Shown here one piece after another: positions 17,553 to 26,664 of a DNA stretch of 64,000 nucleotides; position 1 is the stretch's first letter, and the number at the start of each line of letters is the position of its first letter. The position numbers and the translations under genes are program-made. Source of the stretch: Rhodopirellula baltica (lineage in GTDB: Bacteria; Planctomycetota; Planctomycetia; Pirellulales; Pirellulaceae); assembly GCA_002901265.1 (NCBI GenBank), contig PPHI01000083.1, positions 62,001 to 126,000 of the forward strand, read 5' to 3'. The notes below the pieces were generated by a model. It was given only the letters and a program-made list of their open reading frames with translations. It was not told where the DNA came from and made no database searches.

Positions 17553-18890
17553 ATGAATCATGCTACTGAAAAGGAAGCAGTTCCCCATGTTGTCATTATT
17601 GGTGGCGGTTTCGCCGGGCTCGCTACTGCTCAGCATCTGAAGAACTGTCCGGTGAACGTCACGTTGATCGATCGACGTAACTTTCATTTGTTTCAACCGT
17701 TGCTCTATCAAGTCGCGACCGGTGAGTTGTCTCCAGCGAACATCGCCAGTCCACTGCGGGCGATCCTTGAAAACAATCGCAACGTCGAGGTGCTGTTGGA
17801 CTCGGTCGAAAGTGTCGACTTGGAGAATCGTTGTGTTCATTTGGCTCATTCAGAACTGAACTTCGATTACTTGATTGTCGCTGCGGGGTCAACGCATCAC
17901 TACTTCGGTAACGACAGTTGGGGAAAGTACGCGCCGGGGCTAAAGACGGTGGAAGACGCGACCGAAATTCGCGCCAAAATTTTGGAAGCTTTTGAAGCGG
18001 CCGAATTGGAACGGGATCCGGAGATCATCAATGACTTGTTGACGTTTGTGATTGTTGGTGGCGGACCGACCGGTTGTGAATTGGCAGGGGCTCTCGCCGA
18101 AGTGTCCAAGCGGACCTTGCGATACGAGTTCCGGAAGATCGATCCCACGCAAGCGAAAGTGATGTTGATCGAGCCTTCCGACGCGCCGCTGCATATCTAT
18201 CCGAGTCCTTTGCCACAAAAGGCAACGCGTGCGTTGGAGGCTTTGGGAGTTGACGTCGTTACCGGATTTCATGTGACGGATGTGAATGATCGGAGTGTTG
18301 TGCTGACGTCTCGTGATGGCCAAGTTCATAAAACGATTGGAACACGAAACGTCATTTGGGCGGCGGGTGTCAAGGCGTCGCCATTGGGCGTTCAGATCGC
18401 GGAGCAATCGGGAATCGCACTGGCGCGTGGGGGCCGCGTTCCTGTGCAAGCCGACTGCAGTTTGGAAACCGATAAACGGGTATTTGTTTGTGGTGACTTG
18501 GCGCTGTTCACAGACCCCGAGAAAGGCGAATTGCCAGGTCTGGCGCCAGTCGCAAGTCAGATGGGGCGACACGCGGCGAAATGTATTCGCGCTGATCAAG
18601 AAGGCCGAGAGCGGAAATCGTTTCAGTATTTTGACAAGGGGAGCTTGGCCGTTATTGGTCGGTTGCAAGCGATCGGCACTATCGGGCGGTTCAAGTTTCA
18701 CGGCTTCGTCGCTTGGGCAATTTGGCTATTGATTCACTTGATGTACATCACCCGTTTTCGCAACCGAGTCCTTGTGTTGGTGCAATGGGGGTGGGCGTTC
18801 TTCACACGCGATCGGTCTGCCCGTCTGATTACCGGACGACATCGCTGGGAAAAAGAAGACGCGGTCTCGGAGAGAGCCCAGTCGGCTTAA
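17553..18890 (+). CDS. ndh: Type II NADH:quinone oxidoreductase (NDH-2)
   Basis: 445 residues. The first Rossmann motif, VVIIGGGFAGLATAQHL (14-29), binds FAD, and the second, FVIVGGGPTGCELAGAL, binds NADH. Other NDH-2 hallmarks are NFHLFQPLLYQVATGELSP, the quinone-proximal AASPLR-like stretch IASPLRAIL, VFVCGDLA, and GLAPVASQMGRHAA. The C-terminus has a hydrophobic amphipathic segment (FHGFVAWAIWLLIHLMYITRFRNR) that anchors the enzyme to the membrane. It moves electrons from NADH to menaquinone without pumping protons, and the window also holds two menaquinone genes. It stands alone with no operon partner. Confidence 0.92.
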   Translation: MNHATEKEAVPHVVIIGGGFAGLATAQHLKNCPVNVTLIDRRNFHLFQPLLYQVATGELSPANIASPLRAILENNRNVEVLLDSVESVDLENRCVHLAHSELNFDYLIVAAGSTHHYFGNDSWGKYAPGLKTVEDATEIRAKILEAFEAAELERDPEIINDLLTFVIVGGGPTGCELAGALAEVSKRTLRYEFRKIDPTQAKVMLIEPSDAPLHIYPSPLPQKATRALEALGVDVVTGFHVTDVNDRSVVLTSRDGQVHKTIGTRNVIWAAGVKASPLGVQIAEQSGIALARGGRVPVQADCSLETDKRVFVCGDLALFTDPEKGELPGLAPVASQMGRHAAKCIRADQEGRERKSFQYFDKGSLAVIGRLQAIGTIGRFKFHGFVAWAIWLLIHLMYITRFRNRVLVLVQWGWAFFTRDRSARLITGRHRWEKEDAVSERAQSA

Positions 18891-18942
18891 AATCGGTCGT
18901 GCGTTTTGAAAGCTTCGCGATTGAGACGGGCGCACTGGCTGA

Positions 18943-19260
18943 CTAGGCCAAGCAGACTTCCAACCCGGCTGTTCCCCCGGCCGCGTTTGCGCCCGCCAAG
19001 GCCGCTGATGTGGCGACCGGCTGCATGGGCACTGGCATGATCACTTCGACCGCAGGCAGCAAGCGGACGTTGGAACAGCGTGATAGATAAAACTGTCGCG
19101 GTTCTTCGCGGCACAGGCAAAGTGCTAGGACGCGGTCGTTTCCGACAAAGCGAATCGGACTGACGATCCGTCGGGTCAAGTTGCCTTTGGCATCGGCATA
19201 TTCCAGTTCCACGACAAACGTCTCTGAATCGATCATCGCTCGACGCAAAATATTCTTCAT
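18943..19260 (-). CDS. Small WYL-domain-like protein
   Basis: 105 residues from ATG 19260, preceded by an excellent ribosome binding site (GGAGAAGAACG). The middle part, VELEYADAKGNLTRRIVSPIRFVGNDRVLALCLCREEPRQFYLSRC, resembles the core of WYL domains, in which a basic, aromatic sheet binds nucleic acid or a nucleotide ligand. No helix-turn-helix precedes it, and the C-terminus is a low-complexity Ala/Gly/Pro tail. It is therefore a lone WYL-like module rather than a typical transcription factor. It is preceded on the same strand by the terminator-like hairpin at 19410, so it probably has its own promoter in 19261-19409. Confidence 0.7.
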   Translation of the reverse strand: MKNILRRAMIDSETFVVELEYADAKGNLTRRIVSPIRFVGNDRVLALCLCREEPRQFYLSRCSNVRLLPAVEVIMPVPMQPVATSAALAGANAAGGTAGLEVCLA

Positions 19261-19409
19261 CGTTCTTCTCCTTCGAAACCTGAATTGAGTTCCGCGACAA
19301 AGGCGTTTTGAGAACGCGGTGGCTTTGAGAAAGCTCTTGTTGTCGCTTGCAGAAGAAGTATCAGAATTCGGCGGACACATTCGGTCATCGCCGAAATGCC
19401 GTCCCGTCG

Positions 19410-19458
19410 GCGCATAAAAAAAGGCGAGGCCAGCTCCGAAGAACCGACCACGCCTCGC
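19410..19458 (-). terminator. Intrinsic terminator with T7-ATGCGC tail
   Basis: On the minus strand, GCGAGGC (19458-19452) pairs perfectly with GCCTCGC (19430-19424), followed after one C by seven T residues and ATGCGC (19422-19410). It probably ends transcription from the sugar isomerase-like gene at 19711-20649, or a short transcript starting near the TATTAA at about 19471-19476. The 13-nt tail is identical to those at 9687 and 56793. Confidence 0.7.
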
Positions 19459-19710
19459 ACGGGGGGACGCTTAATATCTGGTTGTGACGATCGCGTTGCT
19501 TTGCGTCCCTCGCACACCAAGAAACTAGTCCGATTCCGCCTCGGACGTCGCGTCATCTTGATCAAATGCGGCGAAATTCAATTTGCCGCCCATCAAACCA
19601 TTCCGGCTGTATCGGTCGATCCGATTGAGGTGTCCCCGGGGGAGCAAAATGTCCGCTGACCGACATTCCGAATACGAAACGGTGTGACGTTTCGGCCCCG
19701 ATCGCGCCAG
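19459..19710. other. Intergenic stretch between terminator and sugar isomerase-like gene
   Basis: About 250 nt of 3' flank of the minus-strand isomerase-like gene. Together with 19261-19409 the gene-free gap is about 450 nt. No tRNA, coding frame with protein-like composition, or repeat is evident; the only strong structure is the terminator at 19410-19458. Confidence 0.4.
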
Positions 19711-20649
19711 CTACATCAGTGCTTCACGCAACTGCTGCGCAGCTACGGGGATGTTCTCGTAGGGGGATTCGTCCTCGTACTCAAGAATCACGAATCCCTG
19801 GTATCCGGCATCCTTTAGCAGGTTGCCGATGCGCGGCAGATCGGCCGGGTAATGCGTCCCGTCTGGGCGCCGCATGCTGACTTTTACCTGAACGTTGACC
19901 GCGTAGGGAACGCACTTTTCCAAGTCGCCATAGGGATCGTCGGTGAAGAAGTTTCCGGTGTCCAAGTTGATCCCGACCCAAGGGTGGTCGACCGCTTCGA
20001 TCAATCCGAGCAGTTGGTCTGCTTTCAAGTTTCCATGGTTTTCAATGCCAAGAAAAATGCCACGCTTGGCCGCATGGTCGGCACAGCGTTTCATCGCTGA
20101 CACGGCATCATCGAAACGCTCAGGATGTTCATCGAGTTCTTTGCCCGTTCCGGCGAAGAAGCGAATGTGTGGAGCGCCGAGAATTGCGGCACGATCAATC
20201 CAGGCAAACGCGTCGGCGATCTCTTGATCCAGGCGATCGCCCGCGCCGCGCGTAAAGTTGTTACCAATTGCAGTACCCGAGATCGTGACGCCTTTTAGAA
20301 ACGCTTGCCGCTTTAGATCTAGAAAGTAGTTGTCGTCCGCATCCGGTTTGAAAAAGTAGCTTGTCAGCTCGGCCGCCTCGAAGCCCTGTTCGACGCAGTA
20401 GTCGAGGAAGCCTGGCATGTCGATCGCCTTGGTCGGATCAGTCGGCTTCTTCGGCTTGCCCTTCATAAAAGAAAAGCTGTTTCGCAAAGAGTATGCGGCG
20501 AGGCCGATGCGAAAACGCGGTCCACCGGTTCGCGGGAACGGTTCAGTGGCGGTTGCGAAATTGGTGCCTGCGGTTGCGCAGGTGGCAGTGGCGAGTGCAC
20601 CAGCCGCAGTGAAAAATTTGCGGCGAGACTGGTTGTGTGAAGGTGTCAT
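19711..20649 (-). CDS. Tat-exported sugar phosphate isomerase/epimerase-like TIM-barrel protein
   Basis: Read from ATG 20649 (312 aa), the N-terminus MTPSHNQSRRKFFTAAGALA carries a twin-arginine signal (SRRKFF) and a hydrophobic Ala-rich core; an ATG 17 codons upstream would only bury this signal. The mature part is an AP-endonuclease-2/xylose-isomerase-like barrel: RIGLAAYSLRNSFSF, PGFLDYCVEQGFEAAELTSYF, GIFLGIENHGNLKADQLLGLIEAV, HPWVGINLDTGNF and GFVILEYEDESP carry the metal-binding Glu/Asp/His residues. Secreted members of this kind are very numerous in planctomycetes and are presumed to isomerise sugars released from polysaccharides. The substrate is unknown. Confidence 0.88.
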   Translation of the reverse strand: MTPSHNQSRRKFFTAAGALATATCATAGTNFATATEPFPRTGGPRFRIGLAAYSLRNSFSFMKGKPKKPTDPTKAIDMPGFLDYCVEQGFEAAELTSYFFKPDADDNYFLDLKRQAFLKGVTISGTAIGNNFTRGAGDRLDQEIADAFAWIDRAAILGAPHIRFFAGTGKELDEHPERFDDAVSAMKRCADHAAKRGIFLGIENHGNLKADQLLGLIEAVDHPWVGINLDTGNFFTDDPYGDLEKCVPYAVNVQVKVSMRRPDGTHYPADLPRIGNLLKDAGYQGFVILEYEDESPYENIPVAAQQLREALM

Positions 20650-20728
20650 CTTCAGGGCTGGGGATCGTGGGGAAGCGAGGTAGGCGTTCCCCATGATCAT
20701 AACCCGAATGGCAGTGCCAAAGTTGCTG

Positions 20729-21775
20729 TTAGCGCCCGGCGTCGATCAGGGCACGTGCTCCTTGCTCCAGCAGCACTTCGCTGACCTGTTTGCCAAGTGC
20801 TTTGGCCGTGTCGGGCCAAGAATCGTCATTCAAGCGGATCACCGAACTGGCTGAGCTTTCCAAGCACACGGTACCATCGAGCGACAGTACACGAGCAGTC
20901 AGAGATAGTTCTCCATTTTGGTCGATCGTGCCAAGGGCGGCGATCGGTGCCAAGCAGCCGCCATGAAGTTCCGACAGCAGCGTGCGTTCGGCGAGTGTGC
21001 AGGCGTTGGAGATTGGGCGGTCAATTCCCGAGACGACTTCCATCGCCAAAGAGTCCTTGCGCCGAACCTCGATTGCCAGCGCCCCTTGGCCGGGCGCCGG
21101 AAGCATCACGTCTAAAGGAAGCTCGACGCGAGGCAGGTCGCTCATGCCGAGTCGTTCGATGCCTGCGGATGCCAATACGATCGCGTCGAATTCGCCATCG
21201 TTCATTTTTTGCAATCGTGTTTGGACGTTGCCGCGGATCGGCTGGACATCAAGGTCTGGGCGGACCCGCAATAGCTGCGCCGCGCGGCGTCGGCTGCCGG
21301 TGCCTACTCTCGCTCCCTTGGGCAGCGATTCGAGATCGTGCGATTGCGGCGAAACCAAGCTGTCCTTAACGTTTTCACGATCGGGCGAGGCGATCATGAT
21401 CAAATCCGGATGCTGCTCGGTCGGCAAGTCTTTCATCGAGTGGACCGCGACGTCGCCCTCGTTTTCCAGCAAGGCTTGTTGAATTCGTTTGGTGAACACA
21501 CCGACGGAGCGTTTTCCGTCGATCGGTCGCATGTCGACATCGCCGCTGCTGACCATCGGGACAATGTTTGGCGGAACGGTCAACTCGGTCAACAGCGCAG
21601 CGACATGCTCGGCCTGCCACATTGCGAGCGGGCTTTCACGAGTCGCGATCCGCAAAACACGTTCGTCCGAGGGGGAAGTCGACGGTGACGATAATGACGG
21701 TTGGTCCGGGTTTGGCAAAACGTCAGCAGGGGGGCGAGAGTTTTGGTGTGGGCCCGACCGTCCGATGCGGCACAT
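20729..21775 (-). CDS. hemC: Hydroxymethylbilane synthase (porphobilinogen deaminase)
   Basis: 348 residues against about 310 in most bacteria; the excess is a Pro/Ser-rich N-terminal tail of about 38 residues before VLRIATRESPLAMWQAEHVA, the true domain start. GTGSRRRAAQLL (158-169) and AIVLASAGIERLG are conserved, and C274 in LHGGCLAPIAALG holds the dipyrromethane cofactor. The enzyme polymerises four porphobilinogen molecules to hydroxymethylbilane in haem synthesis. The long tail may be an annotation choice; no other in-frame ATG lies near the domain start. No other hem genes are adjacent. Confidence 0.93.
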   Translation of the reverse strand: MCRIGRSGPHQNSRPPADVLPNPDQPSLSSPSTSPSDERVLRIATRESPLAMWQAEHVAALLTELTVPPNIVPMVSSGDVDMRPIDGKRSVGVFTKRIQQALLENEGDVAVHSMKDLPTEQHPDLIMIASPDRENVKDSLVSPQSHDLESLPKGARVGTGSRRRAAQLLRVRPDLDVQPIRGNVQTRLQKMNDGEFDAIVLASAGIERLGMSDLPRVELPLDVMLPAPGQGALAIEVRRKDSLAMEVVSGIDRPISNACTLAERTLLSELHGGCLAPIAALGTIDQNGELSLTARVLSLDGTVCLESSASSVIRLNDDSWPDTAKALGKQVSEVLLEQGARALIDAGR

Positions 21776-21991
21776 CGCTTAGGCAAGGCGTAGGTTCAAA
21801 AGCGCCATCCAACTTACCGCCCAAACACGCTTCCCGACAGCAGGCAGTGAGCGGACGATGCCGCCGTGAAATCGGCTACACCGCATCCGCCAAGTGTTCC
21901 GTTGGCCTCGTTAATCAACGCCGCCACGATAAACTGGGCGAAAACGGACTGGACCGAATAGAAATAACATACAAGGATAGAAGCCGCACAC

Positions 21992-24778
21992 GTGCTGCTT
22001 TTTCCGCTTCCCAAGGTATTGGTTCGGCCCCGATGGGGTCGAAACGAATTGGGCAAAAACACGACCGTGTCTTCTGAACATTCCAAATCGGTTTCCGACG
22101 GATCGCTGGACGAAAATCCTGTGAGTGATTCGTCTGCGCCTTGGCGGCTGTCTTCGCAAGACATGTCGGCGATGATTACCGACGGCGCGACACGTGACTT
22201 TGACGATGCCGCCGAATCGGTGGCCTCTCTGTCGCTGGTCGATTCAGGGGCTCGGCAAAACGAACCCGGTCCGCCCGCCGCAAAAAACGTTGCGACGCTG
22301 CAATTGCCCGAACAGATTGGCGACTATCGGATCAAGAAGCTGATCGGTACCGGTGGGATGGGGCAGGTTTACTTAGCAGAGCATGTCCGCATGCAACGGC
22401 TTGTCGCGCTCAAGATGTTGCGCGGGGATCGTATTCGGGATTCAGCTTCGGTGGAGCGGTTTTACGATGAGGTCCGTGCCGCTTCTCGCGTGATGCATCC
22501 CAATGTCGTGACCGCGTTTGATGCTGGCGAATACGATTCCATCCATTTCTTGGTGATGGAATACGTCGAAGGCATGACGTTGACTCGGTTCGTGTCAAAG
22601 AATGGTCCGCTGACACCCGGCATGGCCGCAGCCGTGATCCGCCAGGCCGCTTTGGGATTGTTGCACGCACACCGCAATGGGATTGTTCACCGTGATGTCA
22701 AACCCGGCAACTTGATCCGGGCCAACGACGGAACAATCAAATTGTTGGACCTAGGGCTGGCACAAATCAGCAACGTTTTGTGGTCCGACGATGGCCGCGA
22801 AATCGGACGGGTGCAAGATCCGAATTCCTTTCACAAACGCAAAGGAAAACTGGTCGGAACGCTTGCGTACATGTCGCCCGAGCAGCTGGAGATGCCCGAC
22901 GAAGTTGACCCGCGCAGTGATATCTATTCACTCGGCGCGGTGATGTTCTTTTTGTTGACCAGCAAGCCGCCCTATCAAGGTGAATACCTCGATCAAGTTT
23001 ATGGGCATCGTCACGGCGAAGTTCCGGATTTGATGCAGCTGCGTGATGACGTTGATCTTGGGTTTGCGAATATCCTTCGCAGGATGATGGCCAAGAAACT
23101 GAGCGAGCGCTATGGTTCACTCGACGAAGTCATCGAAGATCTCGCCGCCTATGCCGAGGAATCACACAGCCCGGCATGGCTTTCCGAATTCGTTCAGCGG
23201 CAATCCTCACTGGATGCGTCGACCTTGTCTGGCAGTTCGACCGCACTTGGCAATGTGCCAATCTTCGGGATCGACTTGGGGATGACTTACATCGCGACCG
23301 CCGAAGCAATCCCTGGCGTCGGGATTCACAACTTGTCTGCCGGTGCCGAAGGTCAACCGTTGCTGCGAATGTCGATCGCCAACGGCGACGATGACGTGCT
23401 GTACGATGTCGATGCGAATCAGATGCGGATGGCGATGCCGCGACGCGTCGTGCATTGCTTGCCGCTTTACATCGGCAAAGACTTGGTGGAACGCGAAATC
23501 GCCGGACGGCGATGTCCCCCGGAGGTCCTGATGGCGATGTCGGTTCGGCGTGCCGTCGGGAACAGTTATCCCGATGACAATTGGCCCAAACTGACGGCGG
23601 TCAGCGTCCCCGCCAGCTATGACCAGTTCCATCGCCGTAGTATCAAGCAAGCTTGCCGGTTGGCCGGTCTTGAATCGGTTCGCTTGGTCGATCGCAGCTT
23701 AGCCGCGGTCCAGTCCCTGCTGGCGGCTGCAGACACTGACGCGTCAGACGAAGACATGCCGATCGATTTGAATGGCAGCGAGACGCTGTTGTTTATTGGC
23801 TTGTCCGGTCAAGCAACCGAGGTCGCGTTGATCGATCGCGACGGCGCGCAGCTTCGACAATTGGCAACGGCTGGACACTGGCACAACGGTACGCTGACTT
23901 GGCAGCACCGTTTGGTGGAACTCGCATCGGAAGGTTTTCGTACGATCCACGGATTCGACCCGCGCAAAAAGTCTGTCACCGCGTCACGTCTGCAAATGTC
24001 TTGTGAACGCGCGTTGAATTCGTTGTTGCTTTTGCCTGATGTCACCGTCAGTGTCGAAACTGACGAACGACCCTATTCGATTACCGTTTCCAGAGAACGA
24101 TGGCTGGAACGATGTACGGACTTGATTCATGGCATTCGGCAAGACATGCATCAGGTTTGCCAAGTGACCGGTATACATCCCAAGAAAATCAGTTCCGTTG
24201 TTACCTTGGGGTCGCTACTGAGAATCGAGTCCTTGCGTCAACGATTGTTGAAACGCTTGCCCGAGGACCTGCCGATTCGAGCGACCGACCGTAGCGATGT
24301 TGCGCGAGGTGCGGCGGCTTGTTTGGAAGCCGAATTGCCACAACGCACTCATGTTCTCGTGCCGCCAAAGAGCGTTGCCGGGCAATCGATCGGTATCGTG
24401 GTCGAAGATAACAATGGCAGACGGCGAATCCTGCCGATCATTAAACGCGGCGAAAAGCTGCCTGCGCGAACCAATCGAAAACTATCGATCGCAAAAGAAC
24501 GCGAGTCAATGACGTTATCCGTCGTCGAATCTTCGGGCGTCCATAGCGAGACGTGGCATTCACTGGGACGATTCACATTTGAAGTCAGTCGCCAAGCTGA
24601 TGGGCAAGTCCGGCGCACGTGGATGATCGCATTCGAACTAAATGTTGACGGCTTGCTAACCGTTCGCGCGCAAACACCCGGAACGCCGGAGAGCAAGCGT
24701 TTGGCAGTGATCCCCGAACCGACATTGCCGTTAAAGGATGAACCGGAGTGGATGCGTTGGATGGCGTCGAACGAGTGA
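21992..24778 (+). CDS. Ser/Thr protein kinase fused to Hsp70-like ATPase and substrate-binding module
   Basis: Up to 928 residues (GTG start at 21992; the first 100 residues are low-complexity and a start near 22067 is possible). Kinase domain at about 110-395: LIGTGGMGQVYLAE (117-130), K141, HRDVKPGN (233-240), DLG (253-255), MSPEQ (294-298). From 420 an Hsp70-like actin-fold ATPase follows: FGIDLGMTYIA (425-435) is the phosphate-1 loop. The second phosphate loop, FIGLSGQATEVALI, has lost the usual Asp. From about 785, ILPIIKRGEKLPA ... LGRFTFEV ... IAFELNVDGLLTVRAQTPG matches the beta-sandwich peptide-binding domain of DnaK. No transmembrane segment. It may sense misfolded or specific client peptides and signal by phosphorylation. 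A VanZ-like gene overlaps its 3' end. Confidence 0.9.
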   Translation: MLLFPLPKVLVRPRWGRNELGKNTTVSSEHSKSVSDGSLDENPVSDSSAPWRLSSQDMSAMITDGATRDFDDAAESVASLSLVDSGARQNEPGPPAAKNVATLQLPEQIGDYRIKKLIGTGGMGQVYLAEHVRMQRLVALKMLRGDRIRDSASVERFYDEVRAASRVMHPNVVTAFDAGEYDSIHFLVMEYVEGMTLTRFVSKNGPLTPGMAAAVIRQAALGLLHAHRNGIVHRDVKPGNLIRANDGTIKLLDLGLAQISNVLWSDDGREIGRVQDPNSFHKRKGKLVGTLAYMSPEQLEMPDEVDPRSDIYSLGAVMFFLLTSKPPYQGEYLDQVYGHRHGEVPDLMQLRDDVDLGFANILRRMMAKKLSERYGSLDEVIEDLAAYAEESHSPAWLSEFVQRQSSLDASTLSGSSTALGNVPIFGIDLGMTYIATAEAIPGVGIHNLSAGAEGQPLLRMSIANGDDDVLYDVDANQMRMAMPRRVVHCLPLYIGKDLVEREIAGRRCPPEVLMAMSVRRAVGNSYPDDNWPKLTAVSVPASYDQFHRRSIKQACRLAGLESVRLVDRSLAAVQSLLAAADTDASDEDMPIDLNGSETLLFIGLSGQATEVALIDRDGAQLRQLATAGHWHNGTLTWQHRLVELASEGFRTIHGFDPRKKSVTASRLQMSCERALNSLLLLPDVTVSVETDERPYSITVSRERWLERCTDLIHGIRQDMHQVCQVTGIHPKKISSVVTLGSLLRIESLRQRLLKRLPEDLPIRATDRSDVARGAAACLEAELPQRTHVLVPPKSVAGQSIGIVVEDNNGRRRILPIIKRGEKLPARTNRKLSIAKERESMTLSVVESSGVHSETWHSLGRFTFEVSRQADGQVRRTWMIAFELNVDGLLTVRAQTPGTPESKRLAVIPEPTLPLKDEPEWMRWMASNE

Positions 24779-25767
24779 CCGAAACGACTGATCCTCCGTC
24801 AGTTGGGCTGTCAAACGCCGTGATCGTCAAACGGATCGCTTGCATCTTGGCGGCAGTTATCTTGGCGTTGTTGGTGCCCATTCCGTTGCATGGTCGCACC
24901 GCGAGTGCGCTCGGCGATTTGGTCCATGCACCGTTGTTCGGGTCGCTCGCGTTCGCTTGGATCACGTTTTGGCAGCGCCGAATTAGTCTCGCGCAGCAAC
25001 CGTCTGCTGACGGTTCCAAGTTGATCTTTCGAACGGCCGTCGTTTGGATCACGCTGAGCAGCTTTGGCGTCGTCATGGAGCTTGCGCAGTGGAAGATGGG
25101 ACGCAGTATGGCGTTGCATGATGCGATCGCAAACTCGCTCGGCGTCGCGGCGGCATTGGCGATTTTTCATGGGATTCAACTTCGACGCTCGCAACGCAAT
25201 GGTGCCGCAAAAACAGCGTTCGTCGGCGGACTCTTGCTCTTAGCCGCCGCGTGGGTGCACCCCGCGATCGACCTGTCCGACGACCTCGCCATCATGTATC
25301 AGTTTCCACTGCTCGCGTCCTTCGAAACAGAAACGGAGTTGTCACGGTGGTATCGTCGTGATTGCGAACTGGTGCTTAGTTCAGAGCATGTCACCGCTGG
25401 GGAACACAGTGGCCAAGTCACCTTTCGTCGCAGCCACTTTCCGGCGGTCACGCTGATTGAATTGGTTCACGACTGGCGACAATACAGCGAGTTGCAATTG
25501 GACCTCTTGTTGGATCCTGATACTGCAATCGATCAAGTCACCGCTGTCTTAAAAATCGTCGATCAATCGGGACAGTTTGGCGAAGCGAAGTTTGTCCAGA
25601 ATCTGTCGCCAGGCCAGCCTTTCCGCTGGACGATCAACAAACAGCAACTCGATGCCTTGGAAGAAAACGGTCTGAACCGAAGTCAAATCCGCTTTATCGA
25701 TCTTGGTTTGGTCGATCCACCGGTCGACGTCAAAATCTGGATCGACAACGTTCGGTTGTTGCCTTAG
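24775..25767 (+). CDS. VanZ-like membrane protein with C-terminal beta-sandwich-like domain
   Basis: About 330 residues from a GTG at 24775 that overlaps the stop of the kinase-Hsp70 gene (GTGA); a GTG at 24748 is the alternative. The N-terminal 150 residues have four hydrophobic segments with the VanZ pattern: LGDLVHAPLFGSLAF, then FGVVMELAQWKMGRSMALHDAIANSLGVAAA. A fifth membrane segment (AFVGGLLLLAAAWVHP) leads to a 150-residue domain with repeated beta strands ending VDVKIWIDNVRLLP, the typical end of a carbohydrate-binding-module-like jelly roll. VanZ itself gives low-level teicoplanin resistance by an unknown route; here the context only suggests an envelope function. Confidence 0.8.
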   Translation: MTETTDPPSVGLSNAVIVKRIACILAAVILALLVPIPLHGRTASALGDLVHAPLFGSLAFAWITFWQRRISLAQQPSADGSKLIFRTAVVWITLSSFGVVMELAQWKMGRSMALHDAIANSLGVAAALAIFHGIQLRRSQRNGAAKTAFVGGLLLLAAAWVHPAIDLSDDLAIMYQFPLLASFETETELSRWYRRDCELVLSSEHVTAGEHSGQVTFRRSHFPAVTLIELVHDWRQYSELQLDLLLDPDTAIDQVTAVLKIVDQSGQFGEAKFVQNLSPGQPFRWTINKQQLDALEENGLNRSQIRFIDLGLVDPPVDVKIWIDNVRLLP

Positions 25768-25812
25768 GTGGGCGATTCGAAACCGTGGTGAAAACGGTTC
25801 GTCAGGAGAGAT

Positions 25813-26664
25813 TTAGAAACGTGGTGTTGGTCGCCGCCAGGACAAGTTCGATTCGCTGTCGTCGGTGATCGGTTCCGTTGACGGGAGCGAGGCTTGTCGT
25901 TGGGCTGAATTGTTCATTGCGTTTTGGCCGGCAAAGGCGTTGGTGTTTGCAACGAACGTTGAATTGGTCGGTTGCCCCAGCGGCGCGTTTGCCGACAAGT
26001 CATTCGAGTACCCTTGCGTGACGACGTCATGCTGATTGAAAACGTTCGGGTACGGCGGCTGCTGCGGAAGCGATGTCGGATAGCTCGCGCCATAGTTGTA
26101 ACCAGGGCGCTGCTGTGGCGGGACGTATCCGGGCGGATAAGGCGAACCGGTGAGATCGATCACTTGCATGCCACCGGCGCGAATCGAATCGGGGGACGGT
26201 GTTGTCGAAGGTGCAGGGTTCGACGGAGCTTGTTGTGGAAGCGGCGAATCAGAGATCCAGCCAGTTTGGCGAATTGAATTGTCGTAGTTACCCGTACCGC
26301 CTGCGGTCGTCAGGTCGGTGACGCCACGAGTCAATGCGGCTTGTCCATACGCCGCACCGGAAGGCAGCGACGAGGTCGAATTGTTAGGGGCGTAGCCAGT
26401 CGATGGTCCGTAGTTGCCGGGGACGTTGTACGAACCCGTTGATGGGGGCGGGACGCGTGTTGGGGAACCAAATGCGCTGACGCCGGATGTCGGCTGGATG
26501 GGTGAGAGCGGAACTCCGCCTTGAACAGGGGCGAGCGTCGACGTTTGGCCAAACGTTCCGATCGGAGCGTTCGTCGTGTTTCGGCAACCGCAAACTAGCA
26601 GCAACGCTGCGGAACACGTGATCGCGGCGGCGGGAAGTTTTGACGAGTTGAGGTGTCGACGCAT
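25813..26664 (-). CDS. Probable lipoprotein, Pro/Ser/Tyr-rich, unknown function
   Basis: 283 residues. The N-terminus has a basic region, a hydrophobic stretch and a lipobox-like ALLLVCGC ending at Cys 27, so it is probably lipid-anchored. The rest is low-complexity: Pro, Gly, Ser, Asn, Gln and Tyr dominate, with runs such as PPGYVPPQQRPGYNYG and no predicted globular domain. It has the look of a surface or periplasmic spacer or an adhesive protein. No domain is recognised. It is convergent with the VanZ-like gene and divergent from the glycosyltransferase at 26959. Confidence 0.7.
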   Translation of the reverse strand: MRRHLNSSKLPAAAITCSAALLLVCGCRNTTNAPIGTFGQTSTLAPVQGGVPLSPIQPTSGVSAFGSPTRVPPPSTGSYNVPGNYGPSTGYAPNNSTSSLPSGAAYGQAALTRGVTDLTTAGGTGNYDNSIRQTGWISDSPLPQQAPSNPAPSTTPSPDSIRAGGMQVIDLTGSPYPPGYVPPQQRPGYNYGASYPTSLPQQPPYPNVFNQHDVVTQGYSNDLSANAPLGQPTNSTFVANTNAFAGQNAMNNSAQRQASLPSTEPITDDSESNLSWRRPTPRF

